Below are positions 36,081 to 45,771 of a stretch of 64,000 bases of DNA, piece by piece. This stretch comes from Ignavibacteria bacterium (lineage in GTDB: Bacteria > Bacteroidota > Ignavibacteria > Kapaibacteriales > UBA4661): NCBI GenBank assembly GCA_947459425.1, contig CANHDJ010000014.1, forward strand, positions 1 through 64,000. Reading direction: 5' to 3'. The first letter of the stretch is position 1, and the number at the start of each line of letters is the position of its first letter. Both the position numbers and the translations under genes were made by a program. The notes under the pieces are model-generated. The model made no database searches. It was not told the origin of the DNA and was given only the letters and a program-made list of their open reading frames with translations.

Positions 36081-37601
36081 TCATCTGCCGCCATACAGCG
36101 CGTTAAAAGCCGCTTCGTACTTGTCGCCCGACTTCCACCGTGGACGGTCTTTCGCATCAGCAACCATGCGGGTTGCCGTCAAAAATGTATTGACATACCG
36201 CGTCAAATAGCGAAAATTAAAATCTTCACCCGCTTCGTCGGCAAGTTGATGATAATATTTGAAAATTTCTGCGTCAAAAGCCTTAAACCCCGCAGAAACA
36301 GTTGGCGCAGGAATACCTAGTTTGGCAAAATGAACGTTGTCCGAGCGGTCGAAAAGATTCTGCTCCGGTGCTGGGTCGTTTCCGGCTTTGAGTCCATGCG
36401 CTTTTGCGGCTTCGTCAAAAAGCGGCTGCGCGGTTGTGCGGTCGTATCCAATAATCGTGATGAGCGTCGTATCGTTGTAGCCAGCGCCATCGGTGTTCAT
36501 GTTGAAAACAACGTTCTTATGCGGCACGACAGGGTTTGCTGCATAAAATTTACTCCCCAGCAAGCCAATCTCTTCTGCCGTACACGCCAAGAGCAACAGC
36601 GAGCGCTTGGGTGGCTTTGCGGCAAAGTATTTCGCCGCCGCCAGCAGTGCGGTTGTTCCCATGCCGTTGTCGCGTGCGCCGTTGTACACGGTGTCTTTGC
36701 CATCGGCACTTTTGCCTGTTCCTATATGGTCGTAGTGCGCCGAAAGCAGCACGTACTCTTGATTGAGCGCCGGGTCTGTGCCTTTAATCACACCCAAAAC
36801 ATTATTGGAAATAAGCGTATCAATTTTCGGCATTTCCAAGGTCATGGACACTGGAATAGGGCGCTTTTGTGCAGTTTGTGCGGCTAACTGCGTGGTGATT
36901 TTTTTACCGCCATCGTAGGCAATGAGCCAATTCATCGTTGGTGTTTTGGTTTCGCTGGCAAGTTCCGGTCTGCCTTCTTTAGCGTTGCCCGTGACATTGC
37001 CCCACGCAACGGGGTTTTCAGGCGTAAAAAGCTCTATAAGCGCTACTGCACCTTTGCTCTGGGCGATTGCCTGTTTACGAAAAAGTGCGCGAAATCCTCT
37101 GCGAATATCGCTACTATCACTTTCACCAAATTGAACAATGACAATTTTTCCTTGTACGTCTAAACCCGCATAATCATCGCGTTTTGTGGCTGAATCCACT
37201 AACCCGTATCCCACAAAAACCGCGTTGCCCGAAAGTGTTGCGTTTTTGACCATTGCCGAAACAAAACGGCGCTCAAACGCGAGGGTATCAGCACCGATAA
37301 TAAGCCGACCCGTTTTTGCTGATTGTTGCTTTGCAAATGTCACGGGCTGAAAGTACGATTTCATGCCCTGCGGCACAACAACATTATTAAGCCGAAACTG
37401 CTCGGCGATATACCGCGCAGCCTCGTCATTACCTGGCGTTCCGGTCATACGTCCCATAAGTTTGTCGGAAGCTAAAAATTGCAAATGTGCTTTACATTCG
37501 GCTTCGGTGGCAGTTTGGGCAAAAAGAGATTGAACATTTGCGCAGAAGATGGCTACAAATGCGCATAGAATCAAGCGCGGAGCGATATATCGTCGGAGCA
37601 T
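36081..37601 (-). CDS. Secreted M28-family zinc peptidase
   Basis: A 506-aa exported aminopeptidase-like protein. A signal peptide ('LILCAFVAIFCANVQSLFA') is followed by a protease-associated (PA) insert near residues 130-230 and the M28 catalytic domain. The two-zinc site is visible as 'SAHYDHIG', 'NGARDNGMGT', 'CTAEEIGLLGSKFY' (general base and metal ligand) and 'NMNTDGAGYND', with a late ligand in 'YHQLADEAGEDF'. It should trim N-terminal residues from peptides in the periplasm or outside the cell. Confidence 0.92.
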   Translation of the reverse strand: MLRRYIAPRLILCAFVAIFCANVQSLFAQTATEAECKAHLQFLASDKLMGRMTGTPGNDEAARYIAEQFRLNNVVVPQGMKSYFQPVTFAKQQSAKTGRLIIGADTLAFERRFVSAMVKNATLSGNAVFVGYGLVDSATKRDDYAGLDVQGKIVIVQFGESDSSDIRRGFRALFRKQAIAQSKGAVALIELFTPENPVAWGNVTGNAKEGRPELASETKTPTMNWLIAYDGGKKITTQLAAQTAQKRPIPVSMTLEMPKIDTLISNNVLGVIKGTDPALNQEYVLLSAHYDHIGTGKSADGKDTVYNGARDNGMGTTALLAAAKYFAAKPPKRSLLLLACTAEEIGLLGSKFYAANPVVPHKNVVFNMNTDGAGYNDTTLITIIGYDRTTAQPLFDEAAKAHGLKAGNDPAPEQNLFDRSDNVHFAKLGIPAPTVSAGFKAFDAEIFKYYHQLADEAGEDFNFRYLTRYVNTFLTATRMVADAKDRPRWKSGDKYEAAFNALYGGR

Positions 37602-37648
37602 GGTGTGGTGGGATTATGTGAGTGTTGAAGTGTTGTTTTTTGCGCATT

Positions 37649-38914
37649 CTAAACGTCGTGTCGTTTGCGCATTTGTCGAAAGAAGTTCATCACAAAGCCA
37701 AGCATGGCGAGGTTGATGACAAGAGATGTGCCGCCGGCGCTCATAAATGGCAGTGGAATCCCGATGACGGGCAGAAGCCCAAGCGCCATGCCGATATTGA
37801 TGAACGTGTGATATGCCCAAATACTCGCAATTCCGGCAATCACGGTACTTTCAAATTTTCGCTGCACAATCTCTGCTACACGCAAAAGGCGCATGGATAA
37901 GCCAGCAAGCAAGCCAATAACAAGCGTTCCACCAATAAAACCAAATTCTTCCGTCGGTACGCAATAAATAAAATCCGTCCATTGCTTTGGAATATAGCGC
38001 AACTGCGTTTGTGTGCCTTGTTGAAAGCCACGCCCAAATAAGCCTCCGCTTCCAACTGCCATTTTCGATTGCACGACATTGTAGCCCTGACCACGCGGGT
38101 CTTTATTGGGGTCGAGCAGAATTTCGATGCGCTGTTTTTGATACGGCTTCAGAACATTATTAAACACCCAAGGCATACCATACCCCGCACCAATATTGAT
38201 GCCGATGACGACTGCTGTCACGAGCAATGTCCGCCGAAAAAGCAGTGTTCCGACTGAAACAGCAACAAGCGCAATCAACAAAGGTTTGATACCAAAAAGT
38301 GCTGCCAATGCAACGATTGGCGGTGTGACAAGCGCATAGAGCAAGAGCAAATCGGCTCCGCCCCAAAGCGCAATGCCGAGAAACAATGCTCCAAATACCG
38401 TTGCAGAGCCGTAGTCCGGCTCCAAAATAATCAAAGCAACAGGGGCAGCAATGTAGAAGAATACTGTTCCCAAATCCCGCACCGTCTGGAGATTCACATT
38501 CGGACGTGCCATAAAACGAGCAATCGCCAGAAGTGTACAAATCTTGGCAACCTCAGATGGTTGAAACGTGATTGGTCCGAGTGCAATCCAGTTTTTCTGC
38601 CCGTTTACAACCTTCCCAATCACCAAAACCGCTACCAACAGCATGAGCGCTAAACCATAGACAAATGGCGCTCCCACTTCAATCCATCGCACAGGAGTAA
38701 ACATCACCCCAAGCATTATCACCAAACCAACGCCCGTAAACGCAAGCTGTTTTGCAAAATACGTCGGCATTCCCGCATTGACGGTAGCGCTGTAAATAGA
38801 AAGCAAGCCGAGTCCGCAGAGAAGAAGGGTCATTAAAAGTGATGACCATTCCACGACGCTTGCGCCCTCGCTTTGAGAGCCGATGCGTTCACCGAGATAG
38901 TTTTGACGAGCCAT
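37649..38914 (-). CDS. rodA: Rod-shape peptidoglycan polymerase RodA
   Basis: A 421-aa SEDS-family membrane protein with about ten membrane segments. It polymerises lipid II for side-wall growth together with a class B PBP. 'ILLDPNKDPRGQGYNVVQSK' and 'VGSGGLFGRGFQQGTQTQLR' form the large periplasmic loop, and 'PTEEFGFIGGTLV' and 'LPFMSAGGTSLVINLAMLG' are conserved SEDS motifs. RodA rather than FtsW is suggested by the overall pattern, not by neighbours: mreBCD and pbp2 are absent here. It lies between the M28 and rmlB genes on the minus strand. Confidence 0.9.
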   Translation of the reverse strand: MARQNYLGERIGSQSEGASVVEWSSLLMTLLLCGLGLLSIYSATVNAGMPTYFAKQLAFTGVGLVIMLGVMFTPVRWIEVGAPFVYGLALMLLVAVLVIGKVVNGQKNWIALGPITFQPSEVAKICTLLAIARFMARPNVNLQTVRDLGTVFFYIAAPVALIILEPDYGSATVFGALFLGIALWGGADLLLLYALVTPPIVALAALFGIKPLLIALVAVSVGTLLFRRTLLVTAVVIGINIGAGYGMPWVFNNVLKPYQKQRIEILLDPNKDPRGQGYNVVQSKMAVGSGGLFGRGFQQGTQTQLRYIPKQWTDFIYCVPTEEFGFIGGTLVIGLLAGLSMRLLRVAEIVQRKFESTVIAGIASIWAYHTFINIGMALGLLPVIGIPLPFMSAGGTSLVINLAMLGFVMNFFRQMRKRHDV

Positions 38915-38940
38915 TGAGAGGAGGGTGATTGTGGCAAATA

Positions 38941-39954
38941 TTAACCGTTGTATTGTTTGGCGTAATAATCCTTATACGCACCGGAACGCACGTTTTGAAG
39001 CCATTCTGCATTTGCCAAATACCATTCGACGGTCTTTTTCATGCCGCTTTCAAATGTTTCTTTTGGCTGCCAGCCAAGTTCGTCGTGAATTTTCCGAAAA
39101 TCAATCGCATAGCGGCGGTCATGCCCGGGGCGGTCGGTGACGTATTTGATGAGCGATTCCGATTTGCCAAGCGTTTTCAAAATCGTCTTTACGACTTCAA
39201 TATTCGGCTTTTCCGATGCGCCTCCTGCATTATAGACCTCGCCAACGCGACCACGCTCATAGACCGCCCAAATCGCCGAACAGTGGTCTTCCACATAAAT
39301 CCAATCGCGGACGTTCATGCCGTCGCCATAGACGGGAAGCGGCTTGTCCTCAAGTGCGTTCGCAATCATCAGGGGAATGAGTTTTTCGGGAAATTGGTAC
39401 GGACCATAATTATTCGAGCAGCGCGTCGTCAGCGCAGGAAGCCCGTGCGTATGGACAAATGCCCGCACAAGCATATCTGATGCGGCTTTCGAGGCTGAAT
39501 AAGGCGAATTTGGCTGAATTGGTGTTTCTTCAGTAAATAAGCCATCATCACCAAGCGAGCCATAGACTTCATCGGTCGAAACCTGCACAAAACGGCGCAG
39601 ATTCAGCGCTTTTGCCACTTCTAAAAGCGCCAGCGTTCCTTGTACATTCGTGTCAACAAAGGGAGCCGCGCTCATAATGGAGCGATCAACGTGGGACTCC
39701 GCCGCAAAATTGATGATACCCGTCACGCCATATTGGCGGCAGACGTACTCGACGAGTTCTTTATTTTGAATAGCGCCGTGAACAAAGCGGTAACGAGGGT
39801 TTTCGGGCAAAATGCTGCGCAAATTTTCTAAATTCCCGGCGTAGGTTAGCGCATCAAGATTGATAATCGTGTGCGGAGTGGCGGCAAGCATAAAATGAAC
39901 AAAGTTCGAGCCGATAAAGCCAGCCCCACCCGTGACAAGAATGGTTTCGTGCAT
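38941..39954 (-). CDS. rmlB: dTDP-glucose 4,6-dehydratase
   Basis: A 337-aa extended short-chain dehydrogenase. NAD-binding 'VTGGAGFIGSNFVHFML' lies at residues 7-23 and the catalytic Y-x3-K in 'NSPYSASKAASDMLVRAF'. 'NYGPYQFPEKLIPLMI' and 'VRDWIYVEDHCSAIW' are RmlB-specific. It makes dTDP-4-keto-6-deoxyglucose, the branch point to rhamnose and other deoxysugars. Its supplier rmlA is 18 kb away at 57277. It ends 26 bp before the rodA start, so wall and surface-sugar genes share a strand here. Confidence 0.95.
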   Translation of the reverse strand: MHETILVTGGAGFIGSNFVHFMLAATPHTIINLDALTYAGNLENLRSILPENPRYRFVHGAIQNKELVEYVCRQYGVTGIINFAAESHVDRSIMSAAPFVDTNVQGTLALLEVAKALNLRRFVQVSTDEVYGSLGDDGLFTEETPIQPNSPYSASKAASDMLVRAFVHTHGLPALTTRCSNNYGPYQFPEKLIPLMIANALEDKPLPVYGDGMNVRDWIYVEDHCSAIWAVYERGRVGEVYNAGGASEKPNIEVVKTILKTLGKSESLIKYVTDRPGHDRRYAIDFRKIHDELGWQPKETFESGMKKTVEWYLANAEWLQNVRSGAYKDYYAKQYNG

Positions 39955-40005
39955 TTGCGAAAAGAGAGAATGTGGTTGAAAAGAACGGGAAGGGGGATTT
40001 GCCCA

Positions 40006-40833
40006 TCAAAATTCTTTTCGAGAAAAAGAGAATGCCGAGAGAAGGAAAAACACCATACCGTAAGCAACGGCATTATAGTAAGGAACGGTATTGGTAACGG
40101 TTTTTTCTTGAACGATATTGCTGGTAATTTGCGCCATATCAGCCACTTGCGGTGTTAAATGATACACCGCAGAAATCAAGGTGCGCCAAAAATCGCTCGT
40201 AACTGCTTGAAACAATAGTTCTTCGCGGCTAAAAAGAAGTGGACTGACGGTATAAACAATCAAAAAGCAAATAACCATGCCACTTACAGCCGAGCGCGAT
40301 TGAATGCCGACATAGACCAAAACCCCATACAAGCCCAAAAACGTGAGAATAAGTGGAAAAAACGACATCATATATCCGCTTGTCCAAACGCCCGTCGAAA
40401 TAGCAATAATTAGCCACGAACCGAGCATAAAGTACAGCGTCAGCACCGTCACGACCGCAAACCCGCCAATAACCTTACCCATAAGCAGCATTACCCGCGA
40501 AAGTGGCTTAGAAAGGAGCAGATCAATCACACCTTTGGTCATCATATTCGGAACGAGGTCGGATGTGATGATGATAGCGAGAATCAGAGCCGCATTGAAA
40601 AAAGCAAAACTCAAACCGCTTTGCAAAGAGCGCAATTTCTCGCGGAGCGCCACACCAAGCGGGTCATCGGCGGTGGGCTGAAGATTTTGTATCTGCTCTT
40701 GAAAGCCGGAACTAGAGCAGTATGCCAGCAAGATCACAAGTCCTGCGGTCGAAATAAAGAAAAACACCACAAAAACTTTCTTGGAAAACGCTTCCAGAAA
40801 GGTCTCGCGGATAAGAGCATAAATTTTAATCAT
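40006..40833 (-). CDS. ABC-2-type transporter permease
   Basis: A 275-aa membrane protein with six predicted helices. The N-terminal 'IKIYALIRETFLEAFSKKVF' and the long loop after helix 1 ('QEQIQNLQPTADD') match ABC-2 permeases of the NosY/gliding type. 'MMTKGVIDLLLSKPLSRVML' is the conserved cytoplasmic segment next to helix 2. No ATPase gene is adjacent, so its partner must be encoded elsewhere. Substrate unknown. It lies between ilvE and rmlB on the same strand. Confidence 0.8.
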   Translation of the reverse strand: MIKIYALIRETFLEAFSKKVFVVFFFISTAGLVILLAYCSSSGFQEQIQNLQPTADDPLGVALREKLRSLQSGLSFAFFNAALILAIIITSDLVPNMMTKGVIDLLLSKPLSRVMLLMGKVIGGFAVVTVLTLYFMLGSWLIIAISTGVWTSGYMMSFFPLILTFLGLYGVLVYVGIQSRSAVSGMVICFLIVYTVSPLLFSREELLFQAVTSDFWRTLISAVYHLTPQVADMAQITSNIVQEKTVTNTVPYYNAVAYGMVFFLLSAFSFSRKEF

Positions 40834-40911
40834 CGTGAAGAATAAAGTTGGTCGTTGGTGGATTGATCATTGGTTTCTTGGTCATTAGTCATTGGTGACT
40901 TTGTTCCTTGC

Positions 40912-41826
40912 TTAGATGAACGATAGCCAGTTGTAGGAATCAAGACCATTTTGGGTAATATCCGCCATGCGGGTTTTGAGTTTTTTGGTGATTTCGCCCA
41001 TCGTGCCGTTACCGACAGGCTGTTTGTCCACCGATTTCACCCAGTTGATTTCAACGGCGGTTCCGGCAAGGAAAATTTCATCGGCAACATGAATCATACC
41101 GCGTGGAATCAGGGTTTCGCGGACATCAATGAGCAGGTCTTTTGCCAATGTTAAAATCGTGTCGCGGGTAATGCCGAGTAACAGCGAATCACCCATCGGT
41201 GGAGTATAGAGAACGCCGTCGTAAACCACAAACACATTTGCGCCGCTTGCTTCCGAGACGTTGCCGTCAATATCCAGCGTCAGAGCTTCGTCATAGCCAT
41301 TGCGAATTGCTTCCATCTTCATCAGTTGAGCGTTCATATAATTTCCACCAGCTTTTGCGATAGCGGGCATAGTATTGGGAGGCAGACGATTCCATGAGGA
41401 AACACAGACGTTTGCACCGCTTTCGGCAGCATCGCCCAAGTAAGCGCCCAGCTCCCATGCGGCAACGGCGACTTCAACGGGACAGGCAAGAGGCGAGACA
41501 CCCATTTCGGCATACCCACGCCATGCCACGGGACGCAAATATGCGGATTTGAGGTTGTTGCGGCGCACGGTTTCCTTGCACACCTCTTCAATTTCTTGCG
41601 CCTTGTAGGGCATTTCCGTATGATAAATTTTCATAGAGCGCTCCAAGCGCTTGATGTGTTCGGGCAGACGAAAAATTGCCGTGCCTTTCTTGGTGTTGTA
41701 GGCGCGTATTCCCTCGAACCAACTTGAGCCGTAGTGGACGACGTGCGAAAGAACGTGTATTTGTGCGTCTTGCCACTGGACGAACTCGCCATTCATCCAA
41801 ATCCATCCGCTTGTAGGAAGTTTCAT
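40912..41826 (-). CDS. ilvE: Branched-chain amino acid aminotransferase
   Basis: A 304-aa fold-type IV PLP enzyme that transfers the amino group in the last step of leucine, isoleucine and valine synthesis. The PLP lysine is K158 in 'MPAIAKAGGNYMNAQ'. 'HYGSSWFEGIRAY' near residue 31, 'RPVAWRGYAEMG' and 'EASGANVFVVYDG' are typical of IlvE. Length is normal. No other branched-chain genes are near. It is followed downstream by a spacer of TTGGT-like repeats before the ABC-2 permease. Confidence 0.95.
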   Translation of the reverse strand: MKLPTSGWIWMNGEFVQWQDAQIHVLSHVVHYGSSWFEGIRAYNTKKGTAIFRLPEHIKRLERSMKIYHTEMPYKAQEIEEVCKETVRRNNLKSAYLRPVAWRGYAEMGVSPLACPVEVAVAAWELGAYLGDAAESGANVCVSSWNRLPPNTMPAIAKAGGNYMNAQLMKMEAIRNGYDEALTLDIDGNVSEASGANVFVVYDGVLYTPPMGDSLLLGITRDTILTLAKDLLIDVRETLIPRGMIHVADEIFLAGTAVEINWVKSVDKQPVGNGTMGEITKKLKTRMADITQNGLDSYNWLSFI

Positions 41827-41996
41827 AGCAGTACTGAAATGTGAAAAGAGATACTATTTTGCTTGGTTATTGTACTTAACAGACAAGCAAACTAATGAAA
41901 TATGGGCAAAAAATCCAGAATTAAATCGCAGTTCGCTATTCCCATTATGCACTCTCTGGCTGGCAGCGCCGTAGCGCATGGTAGAACCTTGATGAT

Positions 41997-42025
41997 AAAA
42001 AAAGCCGCTTCAACAATGAAGCGGC
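41997..42025 (-). terminator. Rho-independent terminator after gyrB
   Basis: Perfect 9-bp stem GCCGCTTCA/TGAAGCGGC (42004-42012/42017-42025), loop ACAA. Seven A on the plus strand at 41997-42003 give a T-run on the minus strand. It separates gyrB from ilvE; the remaining 292-bp gap holds nothing else I recognise. Confidence 0.9.
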
Positions 42026-42118
42026 TTTCACAATTATTTCCGTTCGCCTCGTCAGGACTTCGCCCTCTCAAGGTCGAATTGTACGGGTTTTTACCCAAAA
42101 AACATATTCGGGGACAGA

Positions 42119-44137
42119 TTACACGTCCAAATTCTTCACATACTGAGCGTTGCGCTCAATGAACTCGCGGCGTGGCTCTACTTGGTCGCCCATGAGTGTC
42201 TCGAAGAGTTTGCTGGCAGTGGCGGCGCTCTCTATCGAAACTTGAAGAATGGTGCGGGTTTCGGTGTTCATCGTCGTTTCCCACAGTTGTTCGGGGTTCA
42301 TTTCGCCCAAACCTTTGAAGCGGGAAATGAGGATGCCGGAGGTGTTGCCATTGGCAGCCGCAACTTCTTCGCCCGAAATCACTTCCACATTCGCGCCAGA
42401 CTCTTTTTTGATGCGGCTAATAATCTCATCGCGCTCGGCATCATTGTACGCATAATACTCCTTTTTGCCTTTTTTCAGCTTGTACAATGGTGGCTGGGCG
42501 ATGTAGATTTTACCAGCCTCGATAAGTGGGTGCATATAGTTAAAAAAGAATGTAAGCAGCAATGTTCGGATGTGCGAACCGTCCACGTCGGCATCCGCCA
42601 TCAAAATCACCTTGCCATAGCGCAGTTTGGCAATGTCGAAATCCTCGCCAAAGCCCACACCAAGCGCCGTGAACATACAGCGAATTTCCTCATTTTCCAG
42701 CACTTTCGGCAAACGCGCTTTCTGCACGTTCAGTACCTTACCACGAAGTGGCAAAATGGCTTGAAAACGACGGTCGCGCCCTTGTTTTGCCGAACCGCCT
42801 GCCGAATCACCTTCGACAATAAATATTTCGCAATCTTCCGGCGTACTAATGGAGCAGTCAGCGAGTTTGCCCGGTAGAGCGCTTGATTCTAGGGCGCTTT
42901 TGCGGCGCACCATTTCGCGCGACTTCCGAGCCGCAATTCGCGCTTCTGCCGCCAAAATTGCCTTGTCAATAATTTTTTTGCCGATGGGCGGATTCTGCTC
43001 TAAAAATGCGGTTAATTGGTCGTTGACGATAGAGCGGACGGCACTTTCGGTCTCGCCGTTGCCTAATTTAGTTTTTGTTTGACCTTCAAATTGTGGTTCG
43101 CCAACTTTCACCGAAATCGCTGCCGTCAAGCCTTCGCGGAAATCATCGCCTGTGAGTTGGATTTTATCGCCTTTGACGAGGTTGTTTTTGGTGGCGTAGG
43201 TGTTGAGTGTCCGCGTGAGCGCCGAGCGGAAGCCGGAGACGTGCGTTCCGCCTTCGATGGTGTTGATATTGTTCACGTAGGACAGCACGGTTTCATTGTA
43301 GCTATTGTTGTACTGAAAACATACGTCCACAGGCGTTTCCGAGCCATCGTCGCCTTTGAAAACCGACGAAACAAATATCGGCTTCATCAGAGCAATCTTT
43401 CCTTCATCCACATAGCTCACAAAATCCACCAATCCGCCTGGGTAGTGATACACGTCGTCGCGTCCGTCCCGCTCATCGCGGAGGCGAATGACAATTTGTG
43501 GATTCAAAAAGGCAAGTTCACGTAGGCGGTCAGCTACGCGGTCACTCTTAAATTCGACAGTTTTGAAAATCGTTGCGTCGGGCGTAAAACGAATCATCGT
43601 TCCGGTAGATTTTGCTTCGCCAATCTCGCGTACATCGCCCTGTGGAGCGCCCTGTGCGTAATCTTGACGATACACTTTTCCTTCTCGACGAATTTCCGCC
43701 GTCAACGCGCCGGAAAGCGCATTAACGCAGGAAACACCCACACCGTGCAAGCCGCCGGAAACCTTGTAGGCATTTTTCTCAAACTTGCCGCCTGCGTGGA
43801 GCGTACACATTACCACTTCCAACGTGGAAATTTTCTTCACGGGGTGCGGACCAACAGGAATACCGCGACCATCGTCCTGCACGGAACATGAGCCGTCGGT
43901 GTGGAGCGTGATGGTGATATTTCGCGCAAAGCCAGCAAGCGCTTCGTCAATGGAGTTATCCACGACTTCATTGATGAGATGATGCAAACCGCGCTCACCA
44001 ATATCGCCAATATACATCGCAGGGCGCTTCCGTACTGCTTCTAAGCCTTCAAGGACTTTGATACTGTCTTCAGAGTAACTGCCGCCAGCAACGGCGGTTG
44101 AAAGTTCCATTTCGAGGAGTTCTGTTTCTTGTGCCAT
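42119..44137 (-). CDS. gyrB: DNA gyrase subunit B
   Basis: A 672-aa type IIA topoisomerase subunit; the start at 44137 ('MAQETELLEMEL') removes a hydrophobic upstream stretch that is not gyrase. ATPase motifs are visible as 'EVVDNSIDEALAGFA', 'VQDDGRGIPVG' and 'SGGLHGVGVSCVNALS'; the TOPRIM domain has 'IVEGDSAGGSAKQGRDRRF' and 'ILMADADVDGSHIRTLLLTF'. Length fits the short GyrB type without the large insertion found in E. coli. With GyrA it introduces negative supercoils. It lies downstream of dciA, recF and dnaN on the same strand, a typical replication neighbourhood. Confidence 0.97.
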   Translation of the reverse strand: MAQETELLEMELSTAVAGGSYSEDSIKVLEGLEAVRKRPAMYIGDIGERGLHHLINEVVDNSIDEALAGFARNITITLHTDGSCSVQDDGRGIPVGPHPVKKISTLEVVMCTLHAGGKFEKNAYKVSGGLHGVGVSCVNALSGALTAEIRREGKVYRQDYAQGAPQGDVREIGEAKSTGTMIRFTPDATIFKTVEFKSDRVADRLRELAFLNPQIVIRLRDERDGRDDVYHYPGGLVDFVSYVDEGKIALMKPIFVSSVFKGDDGSETPVDVCFQYNNSYNETVLSYVNNINTIEGGTHVSGFRSALTRTLNTYATKNNLVKGDKIQLTGDDFREGLTAAISVKVGEPQFEGQTKTKLGNGETESAVRSIVNDQLTAFLEQNPPIGKKIIDKAILAAEARIAARKSREMVRRKSALESSALPGKLADCSISTPEDCEIFIVEGDSAGGSAKQGRDRRFQAILPLRGKVLNVQKARLPKVLENEEIRCMFTALGVGFGEDFDIAKLRYGKVILMADADVDGSHIRTLLLTFFFNYMHPLIEAGKIYIAQPPLYKLKKGKKEYYAYNDAERDEIISRIKKESGANVEVISGEEVAAANGNTSGILISRFKGLGEMNPEQLWETTMNTETRTILQVSIESAATASKLFETLMGDQVEPRREFIERNAQYVKNLDV

Positions 44138-44277
44138 AGTATTAAAAATGAGAAAAAAGAAAAATAGTATTCGTGATTTAATGCGGTGTCTAGAAAATAC
44201 ACACCAAACTGTCAAGTATTTTCATTGTTTCGCTGATAAGATAGTCTATTTTCTGACGTTCAAGAGCAACAATTCCT

Positions 44278-45426
44278 TTATTGACGTGGAAAAATCAAAA
44301 GCGCATCACTTACAGGGCGCTCACCGGCAGGATCAGACGGCTTATTGACGATGGTTCCATTCAGCACCATCGTTGTTGAGCCGCCGCCGTCGAGATTCAT
44401 GGCGTGTTCTGCACCCATTTCGATCAGCATTTGTGCGAGTTCTTGGAGCGTTAAGCCCATGCTCACGCCAATTTGCCGCCCGTCCGCCACCAGAATCAGC
44501 ATCCGCCCGTCCTTGAGTTTTGCAATCGCCGTGCGCGGATGCCGTCCGAGAGCGAAATCTTCTGCCGCACCCTCCCGTTGCCACGTCATAGCGATTTGCC
44601 CATTTTCTACCAGTTGCGACACCCCACCGACAATATCTTCTGCCGCCTGAAAGCCGTTTTGCACCTCAGGTTTGAGTGCTTCAATCTCAGTGATAATTTT
44701 CACATTCATTCCTTCGCGGACGTTTGCTTTTGCCCAATCATATCCCGCGCCAGAGCAGGATAAAACGACACCATCGTGTGGAATAATGCTGCTTCCGGCG
44801 CTGTCGCGTAGTTCCGTCACAACACCGCCGCGCACAAGGATTTCCAAACCACGAGTATTGGTGAGCGTTGTGCGGTGAAATTCCGGTGTGAAGATCACCA
44901 TATCGCTGGAATCGCGTCCGCGATTGATGCCGGAAATCGGGTAACCGGGATTTTTGCCAAAGCGCAACGTGCCGATTTGTGCTTCGCCAATAAATTTCAA
45001 ATGACCAAAGACCGCATCAGTTCTATTGTTGCGATTGATAATGCCGCAGGCAACGCGCTCTTTGTATGGCTCGCTCAAAAGTTTTCCGTCAATCTGCAAT
45101 ACGCCCGCCGCATCGCCCGCCATCAAGCCCTTCATCCCGAAAAACCCCGCATTGACCGCCGCAAGCGCCTTGTAGCGATTGGCAAGACTACTGGTTGTTT
45201 CCAGACCGATAGCGGCATCTTTCGCGTGAATAAGCTGTAATGCGGCTTTTGTGCCGTCAATGCGAAGTAGATTTACCACACAGGGAAATGAGGCGCTGTC
45301 TTGTACACGTATTTGGCGCGTAAACTGCGCGTATTCTACGCCGTTTGCGATAGCGCGAAAATCTTGTGTCCAGAGAACACCTCTGCTAACCAGAGCTATC
45401 ACTATTCCAACAACAATAATCCGCAT
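44278..45426 (-). CDS. Exported phosphodiester glycosidase-like (NAGPA/DUF2233) protein
   Basis: A 382-aa secreted protein from the ATG at 45426 ('MRIIVVGIVIALVSRG', a signal peptide); an in-frame TTG lies five codons upstream. The domain shows 'ALAAVNAGFFGMKG' and the C-terminal signature 'AEHAMNLDGGGSTTMVLNG', typical of N-acetylglucosamine-1-phosphodiester alpha-N-acetylglucosaminidase-like proteins. These cleave sugar phosphodiesters in cell-surface polymers or bind them. It sits between dciA and gyrB but has no evident link to replication. Confidence 0.85.
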   Translation of the reverse strand: MRIIVVGIVIALVSRGVLWTQDFRAIANGVEYAQFTRQIRVQDSASFPCVVNLLRIDGTKAALQLIHAKDAAIGLETTSSLANRYKALAAVNAGFFGMKGLMAGDAAGVLQIDGKLLSEPYKERVACGIINRNNRTDAVFGHLKFIGEAQIGTLRFGKNPGYPISGINRGRDSSDMVIFTPEFHRTTLTNTRGLEILVRGGVVTELRDSAGSSIIPHDGVVLSCSGAGYDWAKANVREGMNVKIITEIEALKPEVQNGFQAAEDIVGGVSQLVENGQIAMTWQREGAAEDFALGRHPRTAIAKLKDGRMLILVADGRQIGVSMGLTLQELAQMLIEMGAEHAMNLDGGGSTTMVLNGTIVNKPSDPAGERPVSDALLIFPRQ

Positions 45427-45444
45427 CTTCTTTATTATCAATAG

Positions 45445-45735
45445 TTACTTGAAGACAATATCCAAAACAATCGCATCGCCAACACGCTCATTCAGCCGCG
45501 TGATGATTTCTGCTTTGCGCATCATCAATTCCGTGCGCCAAACAGGTGATTGGCAATGGACGGTGAGTTTGCCATGTTCCATACGCTGAACCGTACACGA
45601 CCGCGCAGCTTTTTCGCCAATCACATCTTTCCAGTATTCCAGCACCGAAGCCTCTTGGAGCTTTTTATCCAAGCCCGATTTGACTGCCATTTTTTGGAGC
45701 AGCACGGAAAGCGGTGTTGCGGAATCATTTTCCAT
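45445..45735 (-). CDS. dciA: DciA-like DUF721 protein
   Basis: A 96-aa protein of the DUF721 family. 'SVLEYWKDVIGEKAARSC' and 'GKLTVHCQSPVWRTELMM' form the conserved KH-like core. DciA is the ancestral loader of the replicative helicase DnaB in bacteria without DnaC or DnaI, and it usually lies near recF, dnaA or gyrB. Only the short core is present, with no long N-terminal tail. It is 18 nt upstream of the NAGPA-like gene and is separated from recF by the Rpn-family gene. Confidence 0.85.
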   Translation of the reverse strand: MENDSATPLSVLLQKMAVKSGLDKKLQEASVLEYWKDVIGEKAARSCTVQRMEHGKLTVHCQSPVWRTELMMRKAEIITRLNERVGDAIVLDIVFK

Positions 45736-45771
45736 AGAAGCCTCTTGAATAATCGGTTACGTGGTTTCGGC

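Noticed and set aside
41902-42162. 86-codon plus-strand frame between ilvE and gyrB
   Set aside because: It runs through the gyrB terminator hairpin and into the gyrB 3' end, with no protein-like features.
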